From Mercurialis annua (lineage: Eukaryota; Streptophyta; Magnoliopsida; Malpighiales; Euphorbiaceae), in contig NC_065570.1 in the NCBI RefSeq assembly GCF_937616625.2, positions 13,588,001 to 13,652,000 of the forward strand: a stretch of DNA of 64,000 bases, written 5' to 3'. Shown here piece after piece: positions 19,901 through 30,690 of this stretch (position 1 is the stretch's first letter; the number at the start of each line of letters is the position of its first letter). The notes under the pieces were generated by a model. The model saw nothing but the letters and a program-made list of their open reading frames with translations, was not told the DNA's origin and did no database searches. A program made the translations under genes and the position numbers.

Positions 19901-22900
19901 TGGCACACCCAAATTACAAGCGTGGTCGGCGAAAAAAGCAAAAATGGTAATAAACATAGTAGAGGTAACACATCTACCTGAGGTTGGCTTCGACGCAGCA
20001 GATGACGAAGGTGTAGACTTTCCACATCAAGATCCATTAGTAATCCCAGGTTTACTAGAAAATTTCTGGGTAATAAGGCACCTGGTAGATGAAGGGAGCT
20101 CGGTAAACCTTATCATAAAGGAAGCATATCTCGGAATAGGATGCTCAGTACTAAATCTCAAACCGGTCAGAACACCCTTAGTCGGCCTAGGATGAGCACC
20201 GGTAAGAGAAGAAGGTGTAGCCAAACTAACAGTTGAGTTAGGAAAAGAGAAAGGGACTCTAGATGGTGGCCTAGTCAGCATAACTAAAAAATTCAAATCA
20301 CTGTTCATGATAGTCGACATGCCACTCGCCTACAATGTCATCCTCGGCAGACCGATGCTATACAACACAAGAGCGGTTACTTGTATCAAGTACCTAGAAA
20401 TGAAAATCCCCACCTAGAAGGGCGTGGTGACAGTTAAAGGGAGGCAAGATATAGCCAAAATGTGCTATGTAGTGTTTTTTAAGGGTGTGTCCTAAATACG
20501 AGCCATAGAAACAATGGAAATACCATAATCGGATGAAGGAAAATTAGAGCCTCATGGAAAGTTAGAAAAGGTGGACCTGGCAGGGGTAGCTTCGAGATCG
20601 ATTATGATAGGGGCAGAATTACCAATAGCTATAAAAAATGAGATAACCAGATGCTAGTAAAAAACGAGGAGGAATCCGTTAACTCCCCAGGAGAGATAGA
20701 GGGGGTAGATCCGGAAATCATTTCACATAAGCTAAACGTGGACCCGACCCGCAAACCGGTGAAATAGAAGAAAAGAGCTTTCACATTCGATAGGCAAATT
20801 ATTATCAGAGCCGAGGTAGACAAACTATTGGCTGCTGTATTCATCAGAAGAGTATACTACCCGGAATGATTATCAAATGTGGTGCTCATAAGAAAGCCAA
20901 ATGGGAAGTGGAGATTGTGCATAGACTTCACGGATCTTAACCGAGCATGCCCTAAAGACAGCTACCCCCTATTGAACATCGACCAGCTAGTCGACTCAAC
21001 TAGTGGCTACGAAGTCTACTCGTTCATAGACGCAACGCAAGGGTACCACCAGATACCTATGCACAAAGACGATGAAGAAAAACCAAGTTTCGTAACCGAT
21101 GAAGGGATATATTGCTACAAACAAATGCCTTTCGGTATGAAATATGCTCGAGCCACATACTAGCGGTTGAAGAATTTCGTGTCTAAGGACTAGATCGGTC
21201 ATAACATGGAAGTTTATGTGGATGACATCATCGTCAAATCAAAAAAGGTAGAAGACCATGCAAAAGATCTGAAAGAGGTGTTTGAAAAGATCAAAAAGTA
21301 CAAAAAGGCAAAAGTCTAGAAAAAACAAAAGCAATCACAGACATGAAAGCACCTAGAACCTCATCTCTCAAAAGGCATCGAAGTAAATCTAGAAAAAACA
21401 AAAGCAATCATAAACATGAAAGCACCTAGAACCGCCAAAGAAGTTAAGAAATTGAATGGAAGAATCACCGCTCTCGAGCGATTCGTGTTAAACTCGGCGA
21501 AGAGATGCCTCCCATTCTTCAAAACTCTAAGAAATGTGAAGAACTTTGAGTGGAATGAAGAATGCCAAAAAGTCTTTTGACGAGATTAAAAAATTACTAA
21601 GCTCACCACAGAGGTAGAGGAAAGCATGATTAGATGGATTTTACAGGTCGATGGAGCCTCAAATATGGCAGAATCAGAGGCAGAGATGGCACTAAAAGGG
21701 CCACATTCCATCAGAATGCAAGACTCGGTCAATTTGAATTTCCCAACTACAAATAATTCAGCAGAATATGAAGCGCTAATAGCAGGGCTATGAATGGCAA
21801 CGGTAGTCAAGGCAGAATGCCTCAAGTTCCAAAGTGACTCATAATTGGTGGTCAACCAGGTATTAGGTTTATTTGAGGTAAAAGATCCCGGCATGAGGAA
21901 GTATGTAAACCGAGTTAAGCAGCTGCTAGCTAAAACAACCGAAGATGGTGGGAGATGGTAACTAGAATAGATCCTAGAGAAGAGAACAAAGAAGCAGACA
22001 TACTAGCCGAAGCCGGAACAACAAAAGAAACAATAACAGGCATACCTTCAACGGTTCATAACTTCAGTAGCATTCAGAATCTAGAGGTGGCATTCGTAAT
22101 TAACCCACCAGATCAATGGATGGAGCACATAATAACATATATGGTAAATGGAAGTCTACCAGAAGATAAAAACAAGGCGAGGAAGGTCAAACGCTAAGCA
22201 CCACACTTCTATACCGAGATGGGATCTTGTATCGAAAATCATTTTCACACCCCTGGTTTAGATGCCTTACAGTGGAAGAAGGAAAATACGTCTTGGCTGA
22301 GATGCATGGAGGCATGTGTGGTAGTCACATCTGCCACCTAGCCTTGTGCCGAAAAGCAGTTCTGCAAGGATACTATTAGCCGACTCTGGCACAAGATGCT
22401 GCTGACCTGGTACAAAAGTGTGAAAAATGCCAGTACCATCAAAATGTACACCACCAACCAACTTCCGAGAAAAGCCCTATAATCAGCCCATGGTCATTCA
22501 GCACGTGGGGAATTGACATAGTCGGCCCATTTCCAACAGCCAGTGGGCAGAGAAGATTTTTAATAGTCGTGGTTGACCATTTCTCTAAGTGGGTTAAGCA
22601 GAAGCAGTTTCAACCATAACAGAAGCCTGAGTACGAAATTTCCTACAAAGAGAGATAATTTGTCGCTTTGGCATACCAAGAATCATTATTACCGACAATG
22701 GAAAGCAGTTTGACACCAAGGTCTTTAGAGAATACTGCACGGAAAAAGGGATTGATATAAGGTTTACTTCGGTGACTCATCCACAAACCAATGGGATGAC
22801 TGAGGACACTAACAGAACCATTGTGAATGGGCTAAAAAAACGACTAGATGAAGCAAAAGGCCGATGGCCAGACGAGCTGCACAGTGTTCTATGGTCATAC

Positions 22901-23341
22901 TCCCAAAGCCAGCACAAGAAGAACTCCGTAAAGCTTAACTTACGGGTGCGACGCAATGGTACCAGTAGAGATAGGCATGCCCACCATATGAGTGTAGTAC
23001 TTTGACGAACAACAAAATGAGGAGAACACAAAGCTCTGTCTCGACCTGCTTGAAAAAAGAAGAGAGCAGGCCCTAATGCACATCGAGGCTTTCAAGCAAA
23101 TAATGGCCACATATCACAATAAAAGTGTCAAACCCCTAACTTTTGAAGTCGGTGACCTAGTCCTAAGAAGAGAAGACATAACGAGAGGCAACGCCGGAGT
23201 ATCTAAGCTCGGAGAAAACTGGGAAGGGCCTTATCAAGTTAAGAAATTCGAAAAAAGGAGGGGCTTATTACTTAACTTACTTATCAGGTCGAGACCTACC
23301 AAGGACTTGGAATGCCAAGGTCCTCAAAAGGTTTTATCAGT
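19901..23341 (+). pseudogene. pol: E3 pol, decayed, with one RNase H domain deleted
   Basis: Recognisable pieces in order are the protease (LVDEGSSVNLI near 20090), reverse transcriptase (LCIDFTDLNRACPKD, MPFGMKYARATY, YVDD near 21213), an archaeal-type RNase H from about 21640 (LQVDGASN), and integrase (GIDIVGPFP near 22510, TDNGKQF, TNGMTEDTNRT). The retroviral-type RNase H between reverse transcriptase and the second RNase H is missing, a loss of roughly 130 codons near 21605. A 46-bp segment is duplicated at 21315-21360 and 21388-21433. Stops and shifts are frequent. The frame ends at the conserved KVLKRFYQ terminus. Confidence 0.85.
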
Positions 23342-23499
23342 GAAAAATTCAGGTGGTCGAGTTTGTCAAGGGTTTTTTTCACTTGCATTCGAGTCAAAGC
23401 CAGTTGTAGAAAAGAATGCAAGTTTTTCCCCTATCAATGAAAGAAAAAGAAAAAAGAAAAAAGAAAAACAAAACCTGTCGTAGCATAAAATCAAAGCAA

Positions 23500-24045
23500 A
23501 CCACACAAAACCGACTAAAGTCATAGCTTAAAAGGAATTAAAGCAATTGCTTTAAACCAATGAAAGCCATAACTTTAAACCGATATAAGTCATAGCTTAA
23601 AAACGAATCAAAGCAACTACTTTAACCGATCTAAGACATAGCTTAAAACGAATCAAATCCATTGCTTTAAATCGATCTAGGCCATAGCTTAAAACGAATC
23701 AAAGCCATTGTTTTAAACCGATATAAGCCATCGCTTAAAAACGAATCAAAGCAATTGCTTTAACCGGTCTAAGCCATAGCTTAAAATGAATCAAAGCCAT
23801 TGCTTTAGACCGATATAAGCCATCGCTTAAAAATGAATCAAAGCAATTGCTTTAACCGATTTAAGCCATAGCTTAAATCAAATCAAAGCAATCGCTTTAA
23901 ACCAATCTAAGCCATAGCTAAAAATGAATCAACGCCATCGTTTTAAACCGAACAAAGCTATCACTTTACACCGATAAAAACCATGGATTTAAACCAACCT
24001 AAGATATAGCCTCGTACCGACGCAAGCCATAGTTTAAAAAAAGAG
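23500..24045 (+). repeat. E3 minisatellite, 46-bp unit, diverged
   Basis: About ten or eleven imperfect repeats of a 46-bp unit containing GAATCAAAGC, TTTAAACCGAT and AAGCCATAGCTTAAAA. On the other strand the unit resembles the E2 unit (AAGCYATRRCTTA, ACTCGGTTTTAAGC). It lies at the same place, between the end of pol and the antisense gene, in both elements. Confidence 0.85.
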
Positions 24046-24223
24046 CGAGTAATCGACTCGAACCACAAAACAGATCAAAACTATTATTTTAAAACCGGGA
24101 CAAAACTTAGTGAATAAACAAATAAAATATAGACAAAATCAATGAATACACATCCAAAACAAACCGATATATTACTTTGATAAAAATCACATCATTACAA
24201 AAAGAAAAGCTGTTCAAATAGAC

Positions 24224-25750
24224 CTAGTCTATTACAGCATCCTCAGGCACTGACATACCATGTCCGGAAGGAGTACCCCCTCCCTCACTTAAACCAGCTT
24301 CCTCGTAATGACGAACATCAAGAGGAAGGGTAGGAGACCTAGTCGCACCATCGCCAGTCTCGGTCACAATAGCATCCATAGGCGGGACATTATCATCCTC
24401 AAGCTCTTTCCGCAGCTCGGCCTCAAAATCTTCATCACTTCGCTCCTCTTCGGTCTTCCGGTCAGCAAGGATCTTCTTGTACATATCTTACATGTCCAAA
24501 TATAGGCATTTAGGGTCAGCTTCAGGACAAAGAAGTGGCCCAACATGCTTTTTAAGCTCATCTTCCATGGAATCGGTCAGCTTGGCAAACTAAACCATCA
24601 TGTCATTCTGCTGGGTTTTGATGATCTTGGTAGTATCATCAAGAATATTATGAAGTTTCACATAGCTTTTATGAGGACCAGCTATAGTGATATGCATATC
24701 TGATTTCTCCTTAGCAATATAGCTAGTCAACCGGTCCCGAATCTCAGCCTTCTCCGACTCAGTAGAATCTCTCAAACGGGCAAGCTCGTCTTTCTCCTTG
24801 ACCATCTTAGCTAGCTCCTGTGTCAACTTTTCAATCCGAGCATTAAATTTCTCGGTATTGCTAACCAAAACAGACTCCATATTTGCTCGCTGCAGCTGCT
24901 CCTTCTCCAAGTCGGCTAAGGCTGTGGTCAGTTTTTTTCGATCATCAGAAGCCTGCTCAGCTAACTTTTCTTGATGCGACCGGGCACCCAGCAATTGGTT
25001 CAGCAGCTAAAACAACCGAGCAAAAACTTGTTCAAATAACAATAATACAACTAAATAAGGAAAACTTATTCAAAAGTCACAATCCTGAAAAGAAAGGAGA
25101 TACTTGTGTCAAGAAAATCTTTCGCATGAGTAGCGGCCAACGCATCCCGGTCACGAGGCAAAGAAACGATCTTTTCCAAACGAACCGCAGTGGTAAGGGA
25201 GTCCACGGTATCTTCTTCCGACTTATCCCTCAAATAGCGAGCAATAACACGAGGGGACAACTTCAACTTGGCCGCCTCAGCCAAAACGGTCTTCGCCTCA
25301 TCATTTACTTTTTGTTTCTTCTTCACCGGAAAAAAACCAGAAGCTTGTTCGGTAGCCGCAGCAGAAGTGGCACCTAAACCAACCACGGCGGAGGGATCAT
25401 CTCGGTCGCCGGCCATAATGGCATCATCTTTCTCTACCAGCCCGTGAGTCTCACCTTCCCGAGACCATGAAACTTTGACTTTGGCTCTTACGCTTCATGG
25501 TCTTAGACAAAGGCAGAACTGATGCCAGCGGTTAGCCACAGTTATTGCCATAGGCTGCTTCCTGGCAGCCTTACAAACACTAGCACCAACCTCGGTGGCT
25601 GACGCAGTCTAAACTATCCCATCACTACTCTTCCTCCAAGCAGTAGAGAACGCATCCATGTTAAACACTGCAAGAAACATAAAACGGGCAACACACATAA
25701 ATAATAAAAATTCAAAACCGAGAACAACCTTCCCGTTTCAGGTCGAATTT
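24224..25750 (-). pseudogene. E3 antisense gene, truncated and decayed
   Basis: Homologue of the E2 antisense gene. Exon 3 (about 25005 down to 24224) encodes the coiled coil (LGARSHQEKLAEQASDDR, KLTTALADLEKEQLQRAN) and ends HYEEAGLSEGGG, SVPEDAVID. Exon 2 (about 25667 to 25082) contains LSPRVIARYLRDKSEEDTVD and the basic run PVKKKQK. Intron 1 (25668-25728) keeps AAG|GTTGTT and TTGCAG|TGTTTAACATG, identical in position to E2. The intron 2 donor is damaged (CAG|GATTG where E2 has CAG|GTATG). Only about 20 bases of exon 1 remain before the truncation. Stops are present in exons 2 and 3. Confidence 0.8.
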
Positions 25751-25906
25751 TACAGTTGGACTATTAGCCTAATGTCGTTATTTTACAATTGGACTATTAG
25801 CCTAATGTCGATATTTTTTGCACTGTCACATATGTCCATTGTTTCTTTTTATTTTCTTATGATCTGCTACAAAACCAACAACCCATTCCAAGACTTGATT
25901 CATAAG
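25746..25906 (+). repeat. Right copy of the long duplication flanking E3
   Basis: Matches 17294-17422, with an added tandem duplication of about 35 bp around TTGGACTATTAGCCTAATGT (two copies here, one on the left). It starts at the truncation point of E3 with a few bases of shared sequence (ATTTTAC versus ATTTTCC) and ends at CATAAG, matching TATAAG before the left LTR. Confidence 0.75.
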
Positions 25907-26036
25907 TTTAGTTACTTTGACAAATAGGGAATACTTCATATTATTCCATATATGCCACAATATCATTACAAAAATAAGAAAATCGTCCTTCTCCAGTTTC
26001 TCTTTTGCCTTCAGTGCAAAATCTAAAAAGCTTTAA

Positions 26037-26246
26037 GGCCATGTTTAGTTTATGGAATGAAATAACATGAAATATAATAGATATTCTATGAGAAATGGAA
26101 TAGCTATTCTTTACTTTTTGAAAAGAGTAGTTATTCCACAAAAAATATGAAATAGCAATTCCATGGAGTTACTATTTCATGAACCAAAATGAGGAATAAT
26201 TATTTAATACGGAATGGCTATTCTATTCCATGAATCAAACATAGCC
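26037..26246. mobile_element. MITE, copy 1
   Basis: 210 bp bounded by inverted repeats GGCCATGTTTAGTTTATGGA and CCATGAATCAAACATAGCC. No coding sequence. It belongs to the same family as 26347-26549. The flanks do not give a clean target duplication (TAA/AAA), so Harbinger/Tourist is only a possibility. Confidence 0.7.
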
Positions 26247-26346
26247 AAAATGGTGATGCACATGCTTTGGTATTGCTTTGAAGCGAAGCAAATTTGAAAA
26301 AAAAAACACAAGAGTTGGTTGTTCAAACTAAATCGGATTACTCTTA

Positions 26347-26549
26347 GGCTATGTTTGGTTCATGGAATATGTCCGGACTAGAATAGTTATTCCGTATAAA
26401 ATAGGTATTCCTCGATTTGGTTAATCTAATAGAAACTCCATGGAATTGTTATTTTATAATTTGTGGAATAACTAATCTTCTAAAAAAGTAAAGAACATGG
26501 AATAGCTATTTTATTTCATGCTATTCTATTCCGTGAACCAAACATAGCC
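26347..26549. mobile_element. MITE, copy 2
   Basis: 203 bp bounded by GGCTATGTTTGGTTCATGGA and CCGTGAACCAAACATAGCC. It lies 100 bp from copy 1 and shares its terminal repeats and TGGAATAGCTATT-type interior. Confidence 0.7.
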
Positions 26550-26819
26550 TTCAGGTTTGTTTTCATAATTGGGGAAATCTATTTCAATGTTCATTCCTTT
26601 CTGTATTAGATTAATCATTATTGTCATCCAATTTCTAAAATATTTTCACATGGATATCTATATTTGACTCAATCCTTATTTTTTTCCCCACCCGCTTGCA
26701 TGACTATATAGAATCCATGTCTTGAAGTTTTTTCGCTGTTTTATGCTAGTGAAATAATGCCCTAAAACCATATTCATTGAAGGATTGTATAAATTAATCC
26801 CAACGGCAAAAATATATAG
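26550..26819. other. Intergenic, no recognised feature
   Basis: AT-rich sequence between the MITE pair and the LTR-like start near 26820. No ORF or repeat could be supported. Confidence 0.4.
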
Positions 26820-27265
26820 TGTTATGAGTCAACAGCTCAATACACCTGAGCACACATATGGGAAACTAATTCGTTTTGCCAACACTTATAAAAGATATTA
26901 CCTAAATAAATTAATGGTTAATTAGTGGTAGTAACCACTATCTTCATGTTTTAATTCTATGATTTTTTCTTCAGTTACTTATCTTTAATGTTGTCAGTTT
27001 TATCTTTTAGTATTTTGTTTGCTGTGTATTTAAGGAAATATTATTGAATGAAAATGGAAGAATATTTATCCTAAGCTTGGCTTTGAGTTGTTTTCTTTCT
27101 CACTAATTGAGCTTTAACTTTTCTTTATCTATCTGTTTATGGTTGTTTCTCAAAATAGGTAGAACTAAGAAAAATAAAGGGAAGAAATCAGTTCTGCCCA
27201 TAAGTGAAGGGTTCGATCCTTCCTTTGGTCCCATAACACATTCAATATCCCAGGCTTCTACCAAC
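26820..27265 (+). repeat. Probable 5' LTR of decayed Ty3/gypsy element E4
   Basis: A TGTTATGAGTCAACAGCTC start and an end directly before a tRNA-type primer site at 27267 define a block of about 445 bp. GTATTTAAGG near 27027 could be its TATA region. No second copy is available in the window, so the left edge is an estimate. Confidence 0.45.
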
Positions 27266-27266
27266 T

Positions 27267-27277
27267 TGGTATTAGAG
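27267..27277 (+). other. E4 primer binding site (initiator Met tRNA type)
   Basis: TGGTATTAGAG differs by one base from TGGTATCAGAG, the common complement of the plant initiator-Met tRNA 3' end. This type of site is usual in chromoviruses and distinguishes E4 from the Tat elements. Confidence 0.65.
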
Positions 27278-27289
27278 TCAGCGACGCTG

Positions 27290-28200
27290 GTTATGGGTGA
27301 TCCAAATCGTCCTATTCAGTCCCATCTCGAAGCATTTCTGGCAATTTATAAGTCGGAGTAGGCAGCCTAACATGAACGTCACCAGAGACTTGTAAATCAA
27401 CTGGACCATCTTACACAACTTACTAATACTTTGCACTTTCAAATGGCCACCGAAGACACCGCCGAAGGAAGTCAAAATTGCTCAAGCACTGACAACGGCC
27501 ATGACAACCCCAACAACACAACCAATAAAGGAGGTCACATGCAACACGATAGGGTCAATCAAGGAGACCGCTCAACTACAACAGAAACAGGTGGATTCGT
27601 ACCCAAATTCACCAAGCTAAATTTTTCTCGTTTCAACGGAACCGCGGACACAATTGTGTGGCTCAATTGCTGTGATAATTTTTTCCTTCATCAACACACA
27701 GTTGAGGAAGACAAAGTAATTCTATCCTCGTTTCACCTTGAAGGAGACAACTAACTATGATTCTTAAAATTCCAAAGAGATAGGCCTAATATCTTTTGGG
27801 ATAATTTTAAAGTTCAGTGTCAGTTGCGTTTTGGGCCTCCAATTTGCAGCAGCAAATTAGGATAGCTCTCCAAACTCAAGTAATCCAGTACTGTGGAGGA
27901 CTACCAACGCCAATTTGAGAGGATTGCTGCTCAGACCACCACGCTAAACTCTGAACAGGAAGAGAAGATTTTTATTAATGGGTTACATGAAGCTTAACTA
28001 CACAACCCAGCTAATTTGACAACATCCATGAGCCTTGCTCGAATTTTATAAACGACACAGTTTGAAGGTAAGGGCTGATTCATTCACACCTCGCCGGCTC
28101 ACCACAACACCGACCAACAACAACGGCCCTCAGCCTTCATTCATCAAACTTCTTTCTCAGCTTGAGATGGAAGTAAGGTGAGAAAAAGGATTATACTTTA
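27290..28200 (+). pseudogene. gag: E4 gag, decayed
   Basis: Begins MGDPNRPIQSHLEAFLAIY, with stops shortly after. The core includes KLNFSRFNGTADTIVWLN, FHLEGDN, a tryptophan-containing FKVQCQLRFGPP stretch and VEDYQRQFERIAAQTTTLN, typical of Ty3/gypsy Retrotrans_gag domains. Several in-frame stops are present. Confidence 0.7.
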
Positions 28201-28259
28201 ATTGTGATGAGAAATTTGAAATTGGGGACAAGTGTAACAAATTATTTTGGCTTGAGGTT

Positions 28260-30690
28260 TTGGTTGAAGAAGATGTACCTAGCGATAAGGAGCCTGCAAT
28301 ATCTCTTCATGCTATCTTCGGCACTCAGACTACACAAGCAATGCAAGTAGAAGGTATCATCAATGGATTTCCCCTACCTGTTTTGATCGACTCGGGTTCG
28401 ACTCACAACTTTGTGAATGAAGCTCTTATCCACCAACTTTAGATTCAAGCTGAGGCTAAAAGTAATTTGCGAGTGATGGTAGCTAATGGCAAACAAGTGA
28501 AAAGTCTCGGCCTTTGTCGAAAGCTTCCAATTCCAATGGGTACTGAAATTTTTCCCTTTGGTTTGTTTTTACTTCCCTTATATGGCTTTGGTGCTGTGTT
28601 AGATGTTAATTGGCTCAAGACATTGGGGATAATTTGTTGGGATTTTGCAACTATGAAAATGCAATTTAACTGGAAAGGCAGCCCTATTGAATTGAATGGC
28701 TGCAAAACCTCCACACTTCCTAATACCCCATCTCTCTCCTCCATGAAACTTGAAGATGAACATAGTTTTCAATTACAAAAGGTTCACTCTGAATTCAACT
28801 CCATCTTTAGCATTCTTTTCGGTCTACGTCCGGAGAGAAGCTATGACCATCGAATCATTCTAGAGCCCAGAACAGAACCAGTCGTGGTGAGGCCTTACCA
28901 CTACCCCCATCTTCAAAAAGATGAAATTGAAACCCAATTTGCTGAAATGTTGAAACAAGGTATGATCAGACCTAGCAATTCTCCTTTTTCTTCACATGTT
29001 CTCTTGGTGAAAAAGGCAAATAACTCATGGCGCTTTTGTGTGGACTATCGGGCCTTAAATGCAAAAACCATCAAGGACAAGTTTCCAATTACGATAATCG
29101 AAGAGCTGTTGGAAGAACTCCATGAAGCAATTTTTTTCAAACTTGACTTGCAATCAAGCTACCATTAGGTTAGGATGAACCCCTATGATGTGGAAAAGAC
29201 AGCCTTTCACACCCATCATGGTCACTTTGAGTTTTTGGTCATGCCATTTGGTCTTACTAATGCTCCTTCCGCTTTTCAAGCCCTGATGAATGATGTCTTC
29301 AAAAAATATTTACGTAAATTGTATTGGTCTTTTTGACGATATTTTGGTTTATAACCAAACATGGGAAGACCATTTGCATCATTTACGTACAATATTTTCT
29401 CTCTTACAGCAGCATCAACTCTTTCTCAAAGAATCAAAATATTCTTTGGCACAGACACAAATATCCTATTTGGGACATATTATCTCGGAAAAAGGGGTAA
29501 TGGCAGATGCTAAAAAAATAGAGTCTATGGTTCTTTGGCCTCAACCTACCACTCTCAAGGAACTTAGAGGGTTCTTTGGTCTCATTGGGTATTACAGAAA
29601 GTCTATCCAAAATTATGGACTAATTGCTGCCCCATTAACTAATATGTTATAAAAAAAATTCTTTTATTTGGAACAGGGAGTCACTTGCAGCTTTTGATCA
29701 CCTTAAGAGAGCCATGACAACTACACTTGTACTATCTTTACCAAATGTTCAAGAAGACTTTCTAGTAGAGTGTGATGCATCCGAATTTGGAATGGGAGTA
29801 GTGTTGCAGCAAGGCGATCGACCAATTTCCTTCTTCAGCAAACCCGGGTCTGCGAGGCACTCCAAACTTCCGGCGTATAAAAAAGAATTAATAGCATTGG
29901 CTCAAGCTATTCGTCATTGGAGACCATACTTATGGGGGCGCAAATTCCTGATTCGAACTGATCATTACACTTTGAAATATCTTCTAGACCAGCGTATCAC
30001 TACTTTGCCGCAGCAGAAGTGGGTTAGTAAACTCTTAGTGTCTGATTTTCAGGTGGAATATAAAGCTAGAAAGGAAAATAAAGTAACGGATGCACTGTCA
30101 CGCAGAGATGAGGAGATGGGTCTACTTGCTTCTATTCATGTCCACAATTACACCTATTTCAATCAATTAAAGATGCAAATATGAATTCCAAAATAGGGCA
30201 GCAGCTCATTGCACAAATCAGAGCTAATTCCTCTCCACTAGGTTAGTCTTATGATAAGGGATTAATTTTATACAAAAGAAGTTTGATCCCAATTCATCCC
30301 TTCCCGAAGTCGTTCTCTCGGCAATATACAATCAACATCATGAAGGATACCAGAAGGCCTCCACTCGAATTGCTACTGATTTTTATTGGCCTATGATGAA
30401 GAAATCCATTCAAGATTTCATCTAAAGTTGTGGGGTATGTCAAAAAAAATAAAACTGAGACTCTCCAACCAGCAGGTTCGCTCCAACCCCTTCCGGTGCC
30501 ATCTCAAGTATGGTTTGATATTTCAATGGATTTTATTGACGCCCTCCCTCCTTCTAGTGGGAAATCAGTTCTATTTGTTATCATAGATGGATTCTTCAAA
30601 TAGGCCCACTTCATCCATATGTCTCACCCTTACTCAGCTGTTTTAGTAGACATAATTTTTTTTGACAACATTCACAAACTTCATGATGAC
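28260..30690 (+). pseudogene. pol: E4 pol (protease, RT, RNase H, partial integrase), decayed
   Basis: The protease motif is VLIDSGSTHNFVN (near 28380). Reverse transcriptase has [36 protein letters not shown] and FDDILVY (near 29330). RNase H has VECDASEFGMGVVLQQG and RTDHYTLKYLLDQR. The integrase has HHEGYQKASTRIATDFYWP and DISMDFIDALPPSSG, and breaks off at FFDNIHKLH near 30686. Stops occur near 28443, 29166, 29335 and 30422 and elsewhere. The RT style and primer site suggest a chromovirus. A chromodomain cannot be checked because the 3' end is missing. Confidence 0.82.

Larger units (their letters stand above)
17423..25750 (+). mobile_element. E3: old, decayed Tat-type retrotransposon, truncated at its 3' end
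   Basis: The order on the + strand is LTR, PBS, gag, pol, 46-bp minisatellite, then the antisense gene on the - strand. This is the same plan as E2, to which it is clearly related in gag, pol, minisatellite and antisense protein. Many stops and indels are present. The element breaks off inside exon 1 of the antisense gene near 25750, so the rest of exon 1, its promoter and the 3' LTR are gone. It is flanked by a duplication of about 130 bp rather than 5 bp. Confidence 0.88.
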
